Both the position numbers and the translations under genes were made by a program. The notes under the pieces are model-generated. The model made no database searches. It was not told the origin of the DNA and worked only from the letters and a program-made list of their open reading frames with translations. From positions 2,170,001 to 2,234,000 of the forward strand of contig CP069300.1 of the NCBI GenBank assembly GCA_016839165.1: 64,000 bases of DNA, read 5' to 3'. Position 1 is the first letter of the stretch. Each line of letters opens with the position of its first letter. The stretch is from Bradyrhizobium sp. PSBB068. GTDB taxonomy: Bacteria; Pseudomonadota; Alphaproteobacteria; Rhizobiales; Xanthobacteraceae. Of this stretch, positions 15,021 to 25,331 are shown in pieces.

Positions 15021-16009
15021 TGCAGCATCTCCGCGATCTGTTCGGCGGCGACCGCGGGCGAGATGCGGCCGGCGGCGACCTCGGCCTCCATCTTCTTCAC
15101 CTTGGCGCGGATCGCGGCGTCCGAGCGTAGCCGCGCCATCATCCGGCTCTCCAGCATCGACCACATCCATTTCACCTGCTGCTCCCTGCGGCGGGCCGCG
15201 AACTCGCCCGAGGCGTTCATCGCGGTGCGGTGATCGAGGATCTTCTGCCAGAGCCTGTCGAGCCCGGCGCCGGTCAGCGCGGAATAGGTCTCGACCGGCG
15301 GATGCCAGTGCTCGGAGCGCGGCGCGAGGATATGCAGCGCGCTGCGATAGTCGGCGGCGGCGAGGTTGGCGCGCTTGAGGTTGTCGCCATCGGCCTTGTT
15401 GATCGCGATCATGTCGGCGAGCTCGACGAGGCCCTTCTTGATGCCCTGCAACTCGTCGCCGGCTCCCGGCAGCATCAGCGCCAAAAAGAAGTCGGTCATG
15501 TCGCAGACAGCGGTCTCGGACTGGCCGATGCCGACGGTCTCGACCAGCACGACGTCGAAGCCGGCGGCCTCGCAGAGCAGCATCGCCTCGCGGGTCTTCG
15601 CCGCGACGCCGCCGAGCGTACCCGAGGACGGCGAGGGCCGGATAAAAGCCTGATCGGAGACGGCAAGCCGCGCCATCCGGGTCTTGTCGCCGAGGATCGA
15701 GCCGCCGGTGCGCGCCGAGGAGGGATCGACCGCCAGCACCGCAACCTTGTGGCCGCGCTCGATCAGGAACATGCCGAGCGCATCGATGGTGGTGGACTTG
15801 CCAACCCCGGGCGAGCCGGTGATGCCGACCCGCACCGCCTTGCCGGTGTCGGGCAGCAGCGCCTGCACCAGCTCGCGCGCGGAGGCCTGGTGATCGCCGC
15901 GCCGGCTCTCCACCAGCGTGATCGCCCGCGCCAGCGCGGCGCGGTGGCCGGCGCGGAGGTCCTTGGCGAGGGCGGCGATGTCGGGAGAGGCGGGCTTCGA
16001 GGCGATCAT
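15017..16009 (-). CDS. meaB: methylmalonyl-CoA mutase-associated GTPase MeaB
   Basis: A 330-residue G3E-type P-loop GTPase (MeaB/ArgK family) that protects and repairs the cobalamin cofactor of methylmalonyl-CoA mutase. Walker A is GITGSPGVGKST near residues 62-73. The family segments AVDPSSARTGGSILGDKTRM, VLVETVGIGQSE and INKADG follow. The start at 16009 is chosen because family proteins begin shortly before the AALAKDLRAG segment; the longer frame upstream looks non-coding. The mutase genes lie 1.5-4 kb away on the same strand, consistent with its role. The pcp gene is coupled downstream. Confidence 0.94.
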   Translation of the reverse strand: MIASKPASPDIAALAKDLRAGHRAALARAITLVESRRGDHQASARELVQALLPDTGKAVRVGITGSPGVGKSTTIDALGMFLIERGHKVAVLAVDPSSARTGGSILGDKTRMARLAVSDQAFIRPSPSSGTLGGVAAKTREAMLLCEAAGFDVVLVETVGIGQSETAVCDMTDFFLALMLPGAGDELQGIKKGLVELADMIAINKADGDNLKRANLAAADYRSALHILAPRSEHWHPPVETYSALTGAGLDRLWQKILDHRTAMNASGEFAARRREQQVKWMWSMLESRMMARLRSDAAIRAKVKKMEAEVAAGRISPAVAAEQIAEMLH

Positions 16010-16174
16010 GGGCCTTGGTTTACAACGGCCGGCGGTTGCAGGCGAGGGCCGTGTCCCGGTCATCCCGTACCGATTGCGCGATCGGAAATCGGGTGGGCGG
16101 TCCCGGCGCGTTGCGCGATATCCGGGGCATGTTCCGCCACCATCGCGGACCAGATTTTCCTTCCGGAGCCTGCC

Positions 16175-16654
16175 ATGAGCCAAGCCTACTACAGCGCCGT
16201 CCTTGATCATCCGCTCGATACCGTGTGGTCGTTGATCCGCGACTTCAACAATTATCCCGCCTATATCGAGGGCGTCAGCGAAAGCGTGATCGAGGACGAC
16301 AAACGCGGCGACGAGGTCGGCGCGGTCAGGCGCTTCTGTTATCTCGGGCTCTGGGTCAGGCAACGCCTTGCCGGTCACTCGGACACGCAGCATTCGCTAA
16401 CCTATGCCAGCATCGAGCCGCTGCCATTTTTGGCGGAGGTTAGTTCGGACGCGCCGCAGCCGACCCACTACGAGGGCACGATGCATCTGCTGCCGGTCGT
16501 TGAGGGCAACCGCACCTTCATCGAATGGTCGGTCAAGCTCGACACCGCGCCTGGTGACGCGGATCGCTGGCAGGTTCAGTTCCAGGACTGGATTCCGGAT
16601 TGGACCAATTCATTGGTGAGGGCGCTGGCGCGCCATCAGGCCGAAGCGCGTTGA
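16175..16654 (+). CDS. SRPBCC-family protein (START-like, polyketide cyclase/dehydrase type)
   Basis: A 159-residue protein starting at ATG 16175, with GGAG six bases upstream. The helix-grip fold is suggested by an N-terminal strand (YYSAVLDHPLDTVWSLIRDF), the typical SRPBCC opening, a run of predicted beta strands, and a long C-terminal helix (WTNSLVRALARHQ). Members bind hydrophobic ligands; no catalytic residues can be assigned. It is the only plus-strand gene between meaB and the DUF3298 gene, and converges on the latter with a 6-base gap. Confidence 0.8.
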   Translation: MSQAYYSAVLDHPLDTVWSLIRDFNNYPAYIEGVSESVIEDDKRGDEVGAVRRFCYLGLWVRQRLAGHSDTQHSLTYASIEPLPFLAEVSSDAPQPTHYEGTMHLLPVVEGNRTFIEWSVKLDTAPGDADRWQVQFQDWIPDWTNSLVRALARHQAEAR

Positions 16655-16660
16655 AACCCG

Positions 16661-17461
16661 TTACTGCGGTTCGTCCGCATCGCCCTTCGGCCGGGCGCCT
16701 GTAAAAATCCTTGTGCCTTCCGGTGTAAGATAAGGCTTCAGCGCCTCCCACGGCACGAAGATCACGTACTGGCCCTCGGCATAGGGACCGACGGCATAGG
16801 GTGGGTAGTGAAAGGTGAGGCCGGAGCTCTTGCCGGCTTCAGTCGACGGCGCCAGCGTGACGGCGCCGATCTTGAGCAGGGTCGGCTTCAGCTCCTTGTA
16901 CCATTCGGCGGTTGCGGTCTCGCCGGTGCCGCGCCGCTTTTTCTCGGCGTTCAGCGCAGCGACGATGGCCTTGCGCATCGCCGTCAGGGTCGGGCCGTTG
17001 TCCGCGGTCTCGGTGAAGAAGGGACGGATGCTGATGCGCTTCTTCTCCGTTGTATCCCACAGGATGGTGTTGACGTCGGAGTTCGGATGCGCGCCCAGCG
17101 TGTTCACGTAGTCGTCGCGCAGCACGCTGACATAGCGGCCGTCGACGACCGAGCGCACCGAATATTTGCGCTCGAATGAATAGCCGCCGCGCTCCTTGAA
17201 CAGCTCGGGCTCCTGCTTGCGATCGGTCGCCGCCTCCGCGGCGTTCTTGTCGATCCACTTCCTGCCCTCGGCGAGGCAATCGGCCGCCAGCGCGCCATCG
17301 GCCTTGATCTTGTCGTCGAGATAGACGCTGGCCTCGATGCTCGGATTCTTGATCGTGGCGTCGGGCTTCGGATCGGCGGCACGCGCCGTAAGGCAGAGGC
17401 AAGCCAGCAGGCCGGCAAGACCAATGATGCGGACAGGCGTCATCAAGCGAGCGGCGCGCAT
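16661..17461 (-). CDS. DUF3298/RsiV-like periplasmic protein
   Basis: A 266-residue exported protein. A signal peptide of about 28 residues ends ARA-AD, and GGAG stands six bases before the ATG. The mature part contains the pattern of DUF3298 proteins: a segment with SVRSVVDGRYVSVLRDDYV, GAHPNSDVNTILWD, then ISIRPFF and a final AVGPYAEGQYVIFVPWEAL. RsiV of Bacillus, a lysozyme-sensing anti-sigma factor, contains this domain, but this protein has no anti-sigma part, so only the fold is transferred. It lies 37 bases downstream of the large mutase subunit on the same strand. A link with that enzyme is not evident. Confidence 0.75.
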   Translation of the reverse strand: MRAARLMTPVRIIGLAGLLACLCLTARAADPKPDATIKNPSIEASVYLDDKIKADGALAADCLAEGRKWIDKNAAEAATDRKQEPELFKERGGYSFERKYSVRSVVDGRYVSVLRDDYVNTLGAHPNSDVNTILWDTTEKKRISIRPFFTETADNGPTLTAMRKAIVAALNAEKKRRGTGETATAEWYKELKPTLLKIGAVTLAPSTEAGKSSGLTFHYPPYAVGPYAEGQYVIFVPWEALKPYLTPEGTRIFTGARPKGDADEPQ

Positions 17462-17498
17462 GGAAAACTCCAGGTGGGAGAGGGCAGGCGCGGCAGCG

Positions 17499-19651
<2,153 letters not shown>

Positions 19652-19655
<4 letters not shown>

Positions 19656-19801
19656 TCCTTGGCTTCCTCAAGCTTGCGATTGCGTTCGATCAGTCGCTGT
19701 AGATTCTTCTCGGCGGCATTGCGGTGGCAGACGCCGACAAGAAGGTGCATCAATGCCTCGCCGAATATCTGAAGAAGAAATTCGAGGAGAATTTGCAACA
19801 T
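19652..19801 (-). CDS. 49-residue micro-ORF translationally coupled to mutB
   Basis: ATG 19801 with AGGA seven bases upstream opens a 49-codon frame whose TGA overlaps the mutB start (ATGA). The first half is strongly hydrophobic ([20 protein letters not shown]), like a membrane or amphipathic helix. The second half is charged and helical ([17 protein letters not shown]). It is too short for routine gene calling. The ribosome site and exact overlap argue that it is translated, either as a small protein or as a leader that sets mutB translation. A TTGACA-like element lies just upstream, over the stop of the GFA gene. Function unknown. Confidence 0.6.
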
Positions 19802-19850
19802 GGGCCAATCCTAGCATGATTGGAGCCGGTGATAAGGCAGCGCTACATTG

Positions 19851-20321
19851 TCAATCATGATCCGGATGCTGGTGGCTGACGATGGTCGCCATCTGCTCCG
19901 GTCCGTAATTTTGCATCGTGGTCTGGCTCGGCAGATTGGCGATGCCGACCACCCAGCCGTGGCGGGACTCGGTTCCGAATTGCTGCGTCGGGATCACCCG
20001 GTCGGGCCGGTCGAACGCGCCGGTCATGATCTCGATGCGCGGGCCGTCGATCCGGCGGAAGCTGAGCGGCGTGCCGCAGGCGGCGCAGAAGTCGCGCTCG
20101 GCGATCGAGGAGGACTTGAACGCCGCCGGCTTGCCGCGGGTCCAGGCGAAATCCTCCTTGTTGATGTCGGCAAAGGAGGCGAACGGCGCGCCGGACGCCT
20201 TCTGGCACATCCGGCAGTGACAGATGCTGACGCGGTTCGGCGCCGCGGACACCGCGAAGCGCACGGCGCCGCACTGGCAGCCGCCGGTCAGAACGGGTTT
20301 TGCTGGTGCCTCTGCCGTCAT
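19851..20321 (-). CDS. GFA-family (CENP-V/glutathione-dependent formaldehyde-activating-like) zinc protein
   Basis: A 156-residue protein with the cysteine pattern of the GFA family: C15 and C17 (GGCQCGAVRF), C34, C36 and C39 (CHCRMCQKASG), and C79 and C82 (DFCAACGTPLSFR). These bind the zinc ions. The family fold is certain enough, but most members have no proven formaldehyde activity. The ATG overlaps the stop of the small mutase subunit (ATGA at 20318-20321), so it is translated in the same operon. Its place between the two mutase subunit genes is unusual. It may be a stray insertion into the operon or may have a partner role. Confidence 0.9.
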   Translation of the reverse strand: MTAEAPAKPVLTGGCQCGAVRFAVSAAPNRVSICHCRMCQKASGAPFASFADINKEDFAWTRGKPAAFKSSSIAERDFCAACGTPLSFRRIDGPRIEIMTGAFDRPDRVIPTQQFGTESRHGWVVGIANLPSQTTMQNYGPEQMATIVSHQHPDHD

Positions 20322-22192
20322 GACTGCTCCATCCGCCGATAGGCGTCGCGCAATGTCGCTAGCGCATCACCGCCGGCGAAGACGAACTCACCGATGCCGG
20401 CCGCCCGCAGCGCCGCTTCCTGGTCGCCGGGCCGTCCAGCCAGATAGATATGCCTTGCGCCGGCGCCGTGAAGGGCCTTGGCGGCCTCAGCGGCGCTGGC
20501 GGCATAGACCTTGTCGGAGGAACAAATGCACGCCATCGCGGCGCCCGAGGCCTTGAACGCCGCGGCCAGCGCCGCCGCGTCGGCAAAGCCCTCGCTGTCG
20601 ATGGCCTCGATCCCGCCGGTCTCGAAGAAGCTCTTCGCAAAGGTCGCGCGGGCGGTGAAATCCGCCGGCGTGCCGAGATTGGCGAGGAAAATCTTCGGCC
20701 GCGCGCCGCGTGCCTTCAGCGCGGCATCCGACTTGTCGCGCAGCGCCTCGAACGGCTCGGCGAGCCGCATCGGTGCGAGGGCGTCGAACCTGATCTTGGC
20801 ATCGGCCGTCGATCTCGGTGCCGACGGCTTGACGTCAAGCACCGCGAGGATTTCCTCGTGCAAGTTCGGGAATTCACTGGCGCCGGTCAGCACGTCGCGG
20901 CGCTTCGCCACGTTGGTCTCGCGCTGCGCCCGCGTCGCCGCGACTTTCGTCTGCAGCAGGCCCTGCTCGAGCGCCGGGAAGATGCCACCAGCCTTCTCGA
21001 TCTCCTGGAACAGCGTCCACGCCGCCTCGCAGAGCTGCGAAGTCAACGTTTCGATGCCGCCGGCGCCGGCCGCGGGATCTGAGACCTTGGCGAGGTTGGA
21101 CTCATCGAGCAGCACGAGCTGCGTGTTGCGCGCCACGCGCCGGGCGAAATCGTCGGGCAAGCCCAGCGCCAGCGTGTGCGGCAGCACGGTGATCGCGTTA
21201 GCGCCGCCAAGTCCGGCCGCAAACGTTGCGATCGTCGCGCGCAGCATGTTCACGTTGGGGTCGCGCTGGGTCAGCATTCGCCAGGCGGTCTGCGCGTTGA
21301 CGAAGATCGGCTTCGGCGCGAGGCCGCAGGCCTGTTCGACCCTTGCCGACAAGAGCCGTAGCGCGCGGAATTTTGCCATGGTCAGGAACTGGTCGGCATC
21401 GGCGCTGAGCCGGAACGAGATCGCTGCACGTGCCGCGTCGAGATCGAGCCCTGAGGCCTCCAGCATGCGCAGATAGGCCAGCGCCAGCGCCAGCGTGAAG
21501 GCGAGTTCCTGCACCTCGGAGCCGCCGGCATCATGCACCGGCCGGCCGTCGGCCAGCACGAACGGCCCCTTGAAGCCGCGCTTGATCAGGCCGTTGACCA
21601 CCTGCCCGAACGACTTCTCGTAATTGGGCCAGGCGATGGCCGCGGCGCCGCGCACGGCCATGGTGCTGAGCGCCTGATAGTTGAAATGCAGATCGAGCTT
21701 GGCCGGGTCGAGCTTGCGGGCCTCGATCATGTCGGCAAACGTCTCGCCGGCGTTCTCGCGCCCGATCACCGGATTGAGCGCGATCATGATGCCGGCGTCG
21801 AGATGGACGCCGCCGCAGGCGCGCGCCAGCGTCTTCTTGCTGGCATCAGCCAGACCGAAGCCGCGCGTGCCGGGACCGCCGGCGAATTCGAATTCAAGGC
21901 CGGTCGCGCCGTTCTCGAGATCTTCCAGCGCCTGCGCATTGGCTTGCGCGGCATCGGGATGATCGACCCGTTGCAGGATCTGCCAGGGGGTCGCGGCGGC
22001 GCGACCCGGAAGCGGACTGGCGTTGGTGGCGCGGCGATAGATCGGATCGATCCTCAGGCCGTCATAGGTCTTGCCGACCAGCTTCTCGAACGGCGCGCCC
22101 TTCAGCACGCCGTCGACCAGCTTGCGCCAGTCGTCATAGGTCGCAGCTGGAAAATCCGAAGCCAGAGCCAAATCGTCAGTCGTGGTCGTCAT
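20318..22192 (-). CDS. mutA: methylmalonyl-CoA mutase small subunit
   Basis: A 624-residue protein starting at ATG 22192 (MTTTTDDLALASDFP); the upstream extension is not family-like. It follows the mutase fold, with the YDGLRIDPIYRR, FHFNYQ-type and GGANAITVLPHTLALGLPDD segments. It lacks the D-x-H-x-x-G cobalamin motif at the C-terminal domain (FLANLGTPADFTARATF there instead), as expected for the non-catalytic beta subunit that pairs with MutB. Its stop overlaps the GFA gene start. It is separated from folK by about 107 bases with no recognised cobalamin riboswitch. Confidence 0.93.
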   Translation of the reverse strand: MTTTTDDLALASDFPAATYDDWRKLVDGVLKGAPFEKLVGKTYDGLRIDPIYRRATNASPLPGRAAATPWQILQRVDHPDAAQANAQALEDLENGATGLEFEFAGGPGTRGFGLADASKKTLARACGGVHLDAGIMIALNPVIGRENAGETFADMIEARKLDPAKLDLHFNYQALSTMAVRGAAAIAWPNYEKSFGQVVNGLIKRGFKGPFVLADGRPVHDAGGSEVQELAFTLALALAYLRMLEASGLDLDAARAAISFRLSADADQFLTMAKFRALRLLSARVEQACGLAPKPIFVNAQTAWRMLTQRDPNVNMLRATIATFAAGLGGANAITVLPHTLALGLPDDFARRVARNTQLVLLDESNLAKVSDPAAGAGGIETLTSQLCEAAWTLFQEIEKAGGIFPALEQGLLQTKVAATRAQRETNVAKRRDVLTGASEFPNLHEEILAVLDVKPSAPRSTADAKIRFDALAPMRLAEPFEALRDKSDAALKARGARPKIFLANLGTPADFTARATFAKSFFETGGIEAIDSEGFADAAALAAAFKASGAAMACICSSDKVYAASAAEAAKALHGAGARHIYLAGRPGDQEAALRAAGIGEFVFAGGDALATLRDAYRRMEQS

Positions 22193-22299
22193 CCGCCCAA
22201 ATCGTCCTTCGCCGGCCCCGCCAGGGAGCCACTTGATTTGGCCGGAAATTGCCACGGGCGGGCGGCCAAGCCAAACTTTTGTTTGCGGTGGATCGGCGA

Positions 22300-22791
22300 T
22301 TAATCGAGGTCCGCAAGGCGGAAAATACCGTCGGTCGAGACGTTTGCCAGCGCATCCGCGACGCGGCGGCCGGCAATGACGCGGTCGGGAACGATCTCGG
22401 CCAGCGGCACCAGCACGAAGGCGCGCTCGAACAGCCGCGGGTGCGGCAGCGTCAGTTCCGGCTTGTCGAGTGTGACGTCGTCATAGGCGATCAGGTCGAG
22501 GTCGAGGGTGCGCGGCCCCCAGCGCTGCTCGGTCTTGCGGTCGCGGCCGAATTTGGTTTCGATCTTGTGCAGCGTGAACAGCAGCGCATGCGGATCGAGG
22601 CTGGTCTCGATCTCGATGCAGGCATTGATGAAGCTGTCCTGCTGCTGATCGCCCCAGGGCGGCGTCGAATAATCCGACGAGCGCGCCACGAGTGCGGCCT
22701 GCGTCATGCCGCAGATATTGGCGATCGCCTTGCGAAAGGTCGTGCGGACATCGCCGACATTGCCGCCGAGTGCGATCAGGACGTCGGCCAT
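22300..22791 (-). CDS. folK: 2-amino-4-hydroxy-6-hydroxymethyldihydropteridine pyrophosphokinase
   Basis: A 163-residue HPPK that transfers pyrophosphate from ATP to 6-hydroxymethyl-7,8-dihydropterin in folate synthesis. The motifs ALGGNVGD near the N-terminus, the YSTPPWGDQQQDSFINA loop, and RWGPRTLDLDLIAYDD with the two metal-binding aspartates are all present. It starts four bases after the folB stop, third in a folP-folB-folK operon. Confidence 0.95.
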   Translation of the reverse strand: MADVLIALGGNVGDVRTTFRKAIANICGMTQAALVARSSDYSTPPWGDQQQDSFINACIEIETSLDPHALLFTLHKIETKFGRDRKTEQRWGPRTLDLDLIAYDDVTLDKPELTLPHPRLFERAFVLVPLAEIVPDRVIAGRRVADALANVSTDGIFRLADLD

Positions 22792-22795
22792 CAGG

Positions 22796-23176
22796 TCAAC
22801 CGTGAGGCAGCGGGTGGCGCGAGCGGGTCAGCACCACGCCGACATCGTCGAAGATCGCGGCGATCGGCGCGTGCGGCTTGTGCACCGTGACCTTGACCGC
22901 CCGGACGCGCGGGAAGGTCGCCAGGATGTCCTCGGCCACCGCACCGGCGGCGCGCTCGAGCAGCTTGTAATTGGTGTTCTTGAATGCCGACGTCGCGGTC
23001 GCCACCACATTGGAATAGGAGACCGTGTCGGAGAGGCGGTCGGTGCGCGAGGATTCCGAGAGATCGGTGTAGAGCTCGAGGTCGATGACGAAGCGCTGCC
23101 CGACCTCGGTCTCGTGTTCCATCACACCGTGGCGAGCATGGATGACGATCCCGGTGATGAAGATCGTGTCGGTCAT
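22796..23176 (-). CDS. folB: dihydroneopterin aldolase
   Basis: A 126-residue FolB that cleaves dihydroneopterin to hydroxymethyldihydropterin and glycolaldehyde. The GIVIHARHGVMEHE opening with its catalytic-site Glu, the SDTVSYSNV segment, and a lysine-bearing VKVTVHKPHAPI strand match the family. The ATG overlaps the folP stop (ATGA), and folK follows four bases later, so three consecutive folate-pathway steps are co-translated. Confidence 0.95.
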   Translation of the reverse strand: MTDTIFITGIVIHARHGVMEHETEVGQRFVIDLELYTDLSESSRTDRLSDTVSYSNVVATATSAFKNTNYKLLERAAGAVAEDILATFPRVRAVKVTVHKPHAPIAAIFDDVGVVLTRSRHPLPHG

Positions 23177-24030
23177 TGCTTTCCCTCGATTGCCGCGGCG
23201 ACCCGCAGCGCCTGAACGGTTTCGGCGACGTCATGCGCGCGGATGATGCGGGCGCCGTTCCTTGCCGCGATCAGGTGCGCGGCGAGCGAGCCGCCGATCC
23301 GCTGTTGCGGCTCCGAGGGCACGACCGTGCTGATGAAACGCTTGCGCGAGGCGCCGACCAGCACCGGCAGGCGGAACGCGTCGAGCTCGGAGAGCCGCGC
23401 CAGTGCGATCATGCTCTGCTCCGGCGTCTTGCCGAAGCCGATGCCGGGATCGAGCACGATCCGGTCGGACGCAATGCCGGCGCGCGCCGCGATCTCAAGC
23501 GAGCGTTCGAAGAACGCCGTGATGTCCCGCATGATGTCGATCGAAGGATCGGCACTCTCGCGATTGTGCATGACGATCACCGGCGCGCCGCGTGCAGCGA
23601 CGACCGGCGCCATGTCGGGGTCGCGTTGCAGGCCCCAGACGTCGTTGGCGATCACGGCGCCCTGGTCGAGCGCCCAGGCCACCACCTCGGATTTCATGCT
23701 GTCGATCGAGACCGGCACGCCGAGTGCGATCACCTCGGCCAGCACCGGCTTCAGCCGCGCCAGTTCATCGTCGGCGGTGACCGGCTGCGAGCCATAGGGG
23801 CGGGTCGATTCCGCGCCGATATCGATGATGTCGGCGCCCTCGGCAACCAGCCTGCGGGCCTGCGTCAGCGCCTGTTCGGGCGCGACGAACCGGCCGCCGT
23901 CGGAGAACGAGTCCGGCGTCACGTTCAGGATGCCCATCACGGCCGGATAGGGCCGCGACAGCAGCGTCGGCAGCACCGCCGATGCGGCCGGGCCGGTCAC
24001 AACAGATGCTATGGGCTTGGTCGCCGTCAT
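23173..24030 (-). CDS. folP: dihydropteroate synthase
   Basis: A 285-residue enzyme from ATG 24030; an upstream TTG at 24060 is less likely. It condenses hydroxymethyldihydropterin pyrophosphate with p-aminobenzoate and is the sulfonamide target. Motifs: MGILNVTPDSFSDGG, GADIIDIGAESTRP, VPVSIDSMKSEV, NDVWGLQRD, a DPGIGFGKTPEQ loop and VLVGASRKRFI. It is the first gene of the folP-folB-folK operon. Confidence 0.95.
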   Translation of the reverse strand: MTATKPIASVVTGPAASAVLPTLLSRPYPAVMGILNVTPDSFSDGGRFVAPEQALTQARRLVAEGADIIDIGAESTRPYGSQPVTADDELARLKPVLAEVIALGVPVSIDSMKSEVVAWALDQGAVIANDVWGLQRDPDMAPVVAARGAPVIVMHNRESADPSIDIMRDITAFFERSLEIAARAGIASDRIVLDPGIGFGKTPEQSMIALARLSELDAFRLPVLVGASRKRFISTVVPSEPQQRIGGSLAAHLIAARNGARIIRAHDVAETVQALRVAAAIEGKQ

Positions 24031-24129
24031 GCGCTGGCTTTGCGCTGGCCGTAACGCCAAGTCAAGGTGTCGCGATGATGGCCGGCCCCGGCAGTGCTGA
24101 ATGCCGTTAAGGCAGGCTAATGGGGGATG

Positions 24130-24537
24130 CTAATAGGTGATTTTGGGAGGCAGCTTGCGTGCCTCTTCGATCAGCAACTCGACCGACTTCTCCGATGGCA
24201 TCACGCGGACGAGCTTTCGGCGCACATTGGCGTCCTTCATGCTCTGTGCCAGCCGCGACGGGTTGCGGTGGGCGAGCTCGCGCACCGTGGTAACGCCGGC
24301 GGCGCGGACCAGGCCGACCTTCGCCTTACCCATTCCGGGAATCCGCATATAGTCGGAGATGTTGGCCCATTCGAGCAGTTGTTGTTCGCTGATCCCGGTC
24401 TTGGCGGCGAGCGCCTTGCGTCCCTTGACGGTGCGGGCGGCTTCTAGCAGCGCGTCGGTCGTGCGGATTCCCTGTGATTTCAGTTTGGTGGCGCAATAGG
24501 CGGACAGGCCTTCGATCTCGGAGAGGGGGTATGTCAT
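24130..24537 (-). CDS. DUF4332 (helix-hairpin-helix-like) protein
   Basis: A 135-residue soluble protein from ATG 24537 (MTYPLSEIEGLSAYC). It contains two helix-hairpin-helix-like units: IEGLSAYCATKLKSQGIRTT, then ISDYMRIPGMGKAKVGLVRAAG, the second with a PGMGKAK hairpin typical of DNA-binding or tight-turn HhH folds. This is the layout of DUF4332. No enzymatic residues are seen. It is separate from its neighbours by 55-100 bases. A nucleic-acid-related role is possible but unproven. Confidence 0.72.
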   Translation of the reverse strand: MTYPLSEIEGLSAYCATKLKSQGIRTTDALLEAARTVKGRKALAAKTGISEQQLLEWANISDYMRIPGMGKAKVGLVRAAGVTTVRELAHRNPSRLAQSMKDANVRRKLVRVMPSEKSVELLIEEARKLPPKITY

Positions 24538-24592
24538 GATACTCGTATGCAGGTAGAAGGGAGCGCGCGTGCAAGGGCGTGGGGAGAGTGCT

Positions 24593-24958
24593 TCAGGCAA
24601 ACTGGCTGAGGCCCGGCGTCCCCGAGATGATCTCGCCCATTTGATCCGCTCCGATTTTGTCGCGACCGAACCTGAAAAGTTCACGCGCGACGTTCTGAAT
24701 TTCACTCATGCTCAGGCCAAGCGCCATCAGCCGGGTGCCGACAGCCATCAACCCGCCGCCCATCAACCGCGATAGACCACCGCTGTTGTTGGATGCGGCG
24801 ATTGCCGCTTCGGCGCCGGGGATTTGGTCGATCAGAACCTGGACTTTGTCGGAAGGTCCCTCGTTACGGAGGAAACCCAGAACGATGCCGATGGTTTTTT
24901 CAGCGACAGCGCCGTCGATGCCGGCCTTCGCGGCCAGCTGTCCAACCAGTTCGTCCAT
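24593..24958 (-). CDS. small helical protein, probably DUF2267-type
   Basis: The start at ATG 24958 (MDELVGQLAAKAGID) follows GAGGCGGGG; upstream codons in the frame look non-coding. The 121 residues are helical, with a Gly-rich centre (GGLSRLMGGGLMAVGTRLMALG) and a C-terminal MSEIQNVARELFRFGRDKIG helix. The DELV..AEKTI.IVLGFLRNEGP pattern resembles DUF2267 proteins, often linked to stress or stationary phase. It is on the same strand as the DUF4332 gene. The family assignment is tentative. Confidence 0.65.
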   Translation of the reverse strand: MDELVGQLAAKAGIDGAVAEKTIGIVLGFLRNEGPSDKVQVLIDQIPGAEAAIAASNNSGGLSRLMGGGLMAVGTRLMALGLSMSEIQNVARELFRFGRDKIGADQMGEIISGTPGLSQFA

Positions 24959-25331
24959 CTTGCCCCGCCTCAACCGGACTTTGCCGGATCGTTCTTGAGG
25001 ATTTATCTTGAGCGCCTGTGTCACGAAATACAAGCGATCCGCGCATTTCAGTTCGTATTCTTTTTCGATCGCGCCGTGACTGTGGCCTCGCTGCAAGAGT
25101 GAGCGGCGGATTCACACCATCTTGTCGCAATGCGCAATGCCTTTCGTCACTTTGACGGGAATAAAATATGAGGAACTGGTGCAGCGACGATATACGTCGG
25201 CATCGGCTGACGGTTTCAATCGGTCCTCAACATGCAATATGATGGCAGCCATTCGGTACCGAACCGGGGTGTGACGTCGAACCCGGTGCGATGATCGAAA
25301 CGATCTAAAATCTGCGCGAAGAGGCGAGACG
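24959..25331. other. divergent intergenic region, DUF2267-type gene / HerA-like gene
   Basis: No gene is supported in these 373 bases. Base composition is clearly more AT-rich around 25160-25300, as expected for promoters. I see no repeat or clear consensus promoter. GAGGCGAG before 25332 is the ribosome site of the ATPase gene. Confidence 0.35.

Noticed and set aside
22193..22299. A cobalamin riboswitch before mutA
   Set aside because: The gap is only about 107 bases and no conserved B12-box-like sequence was seen.
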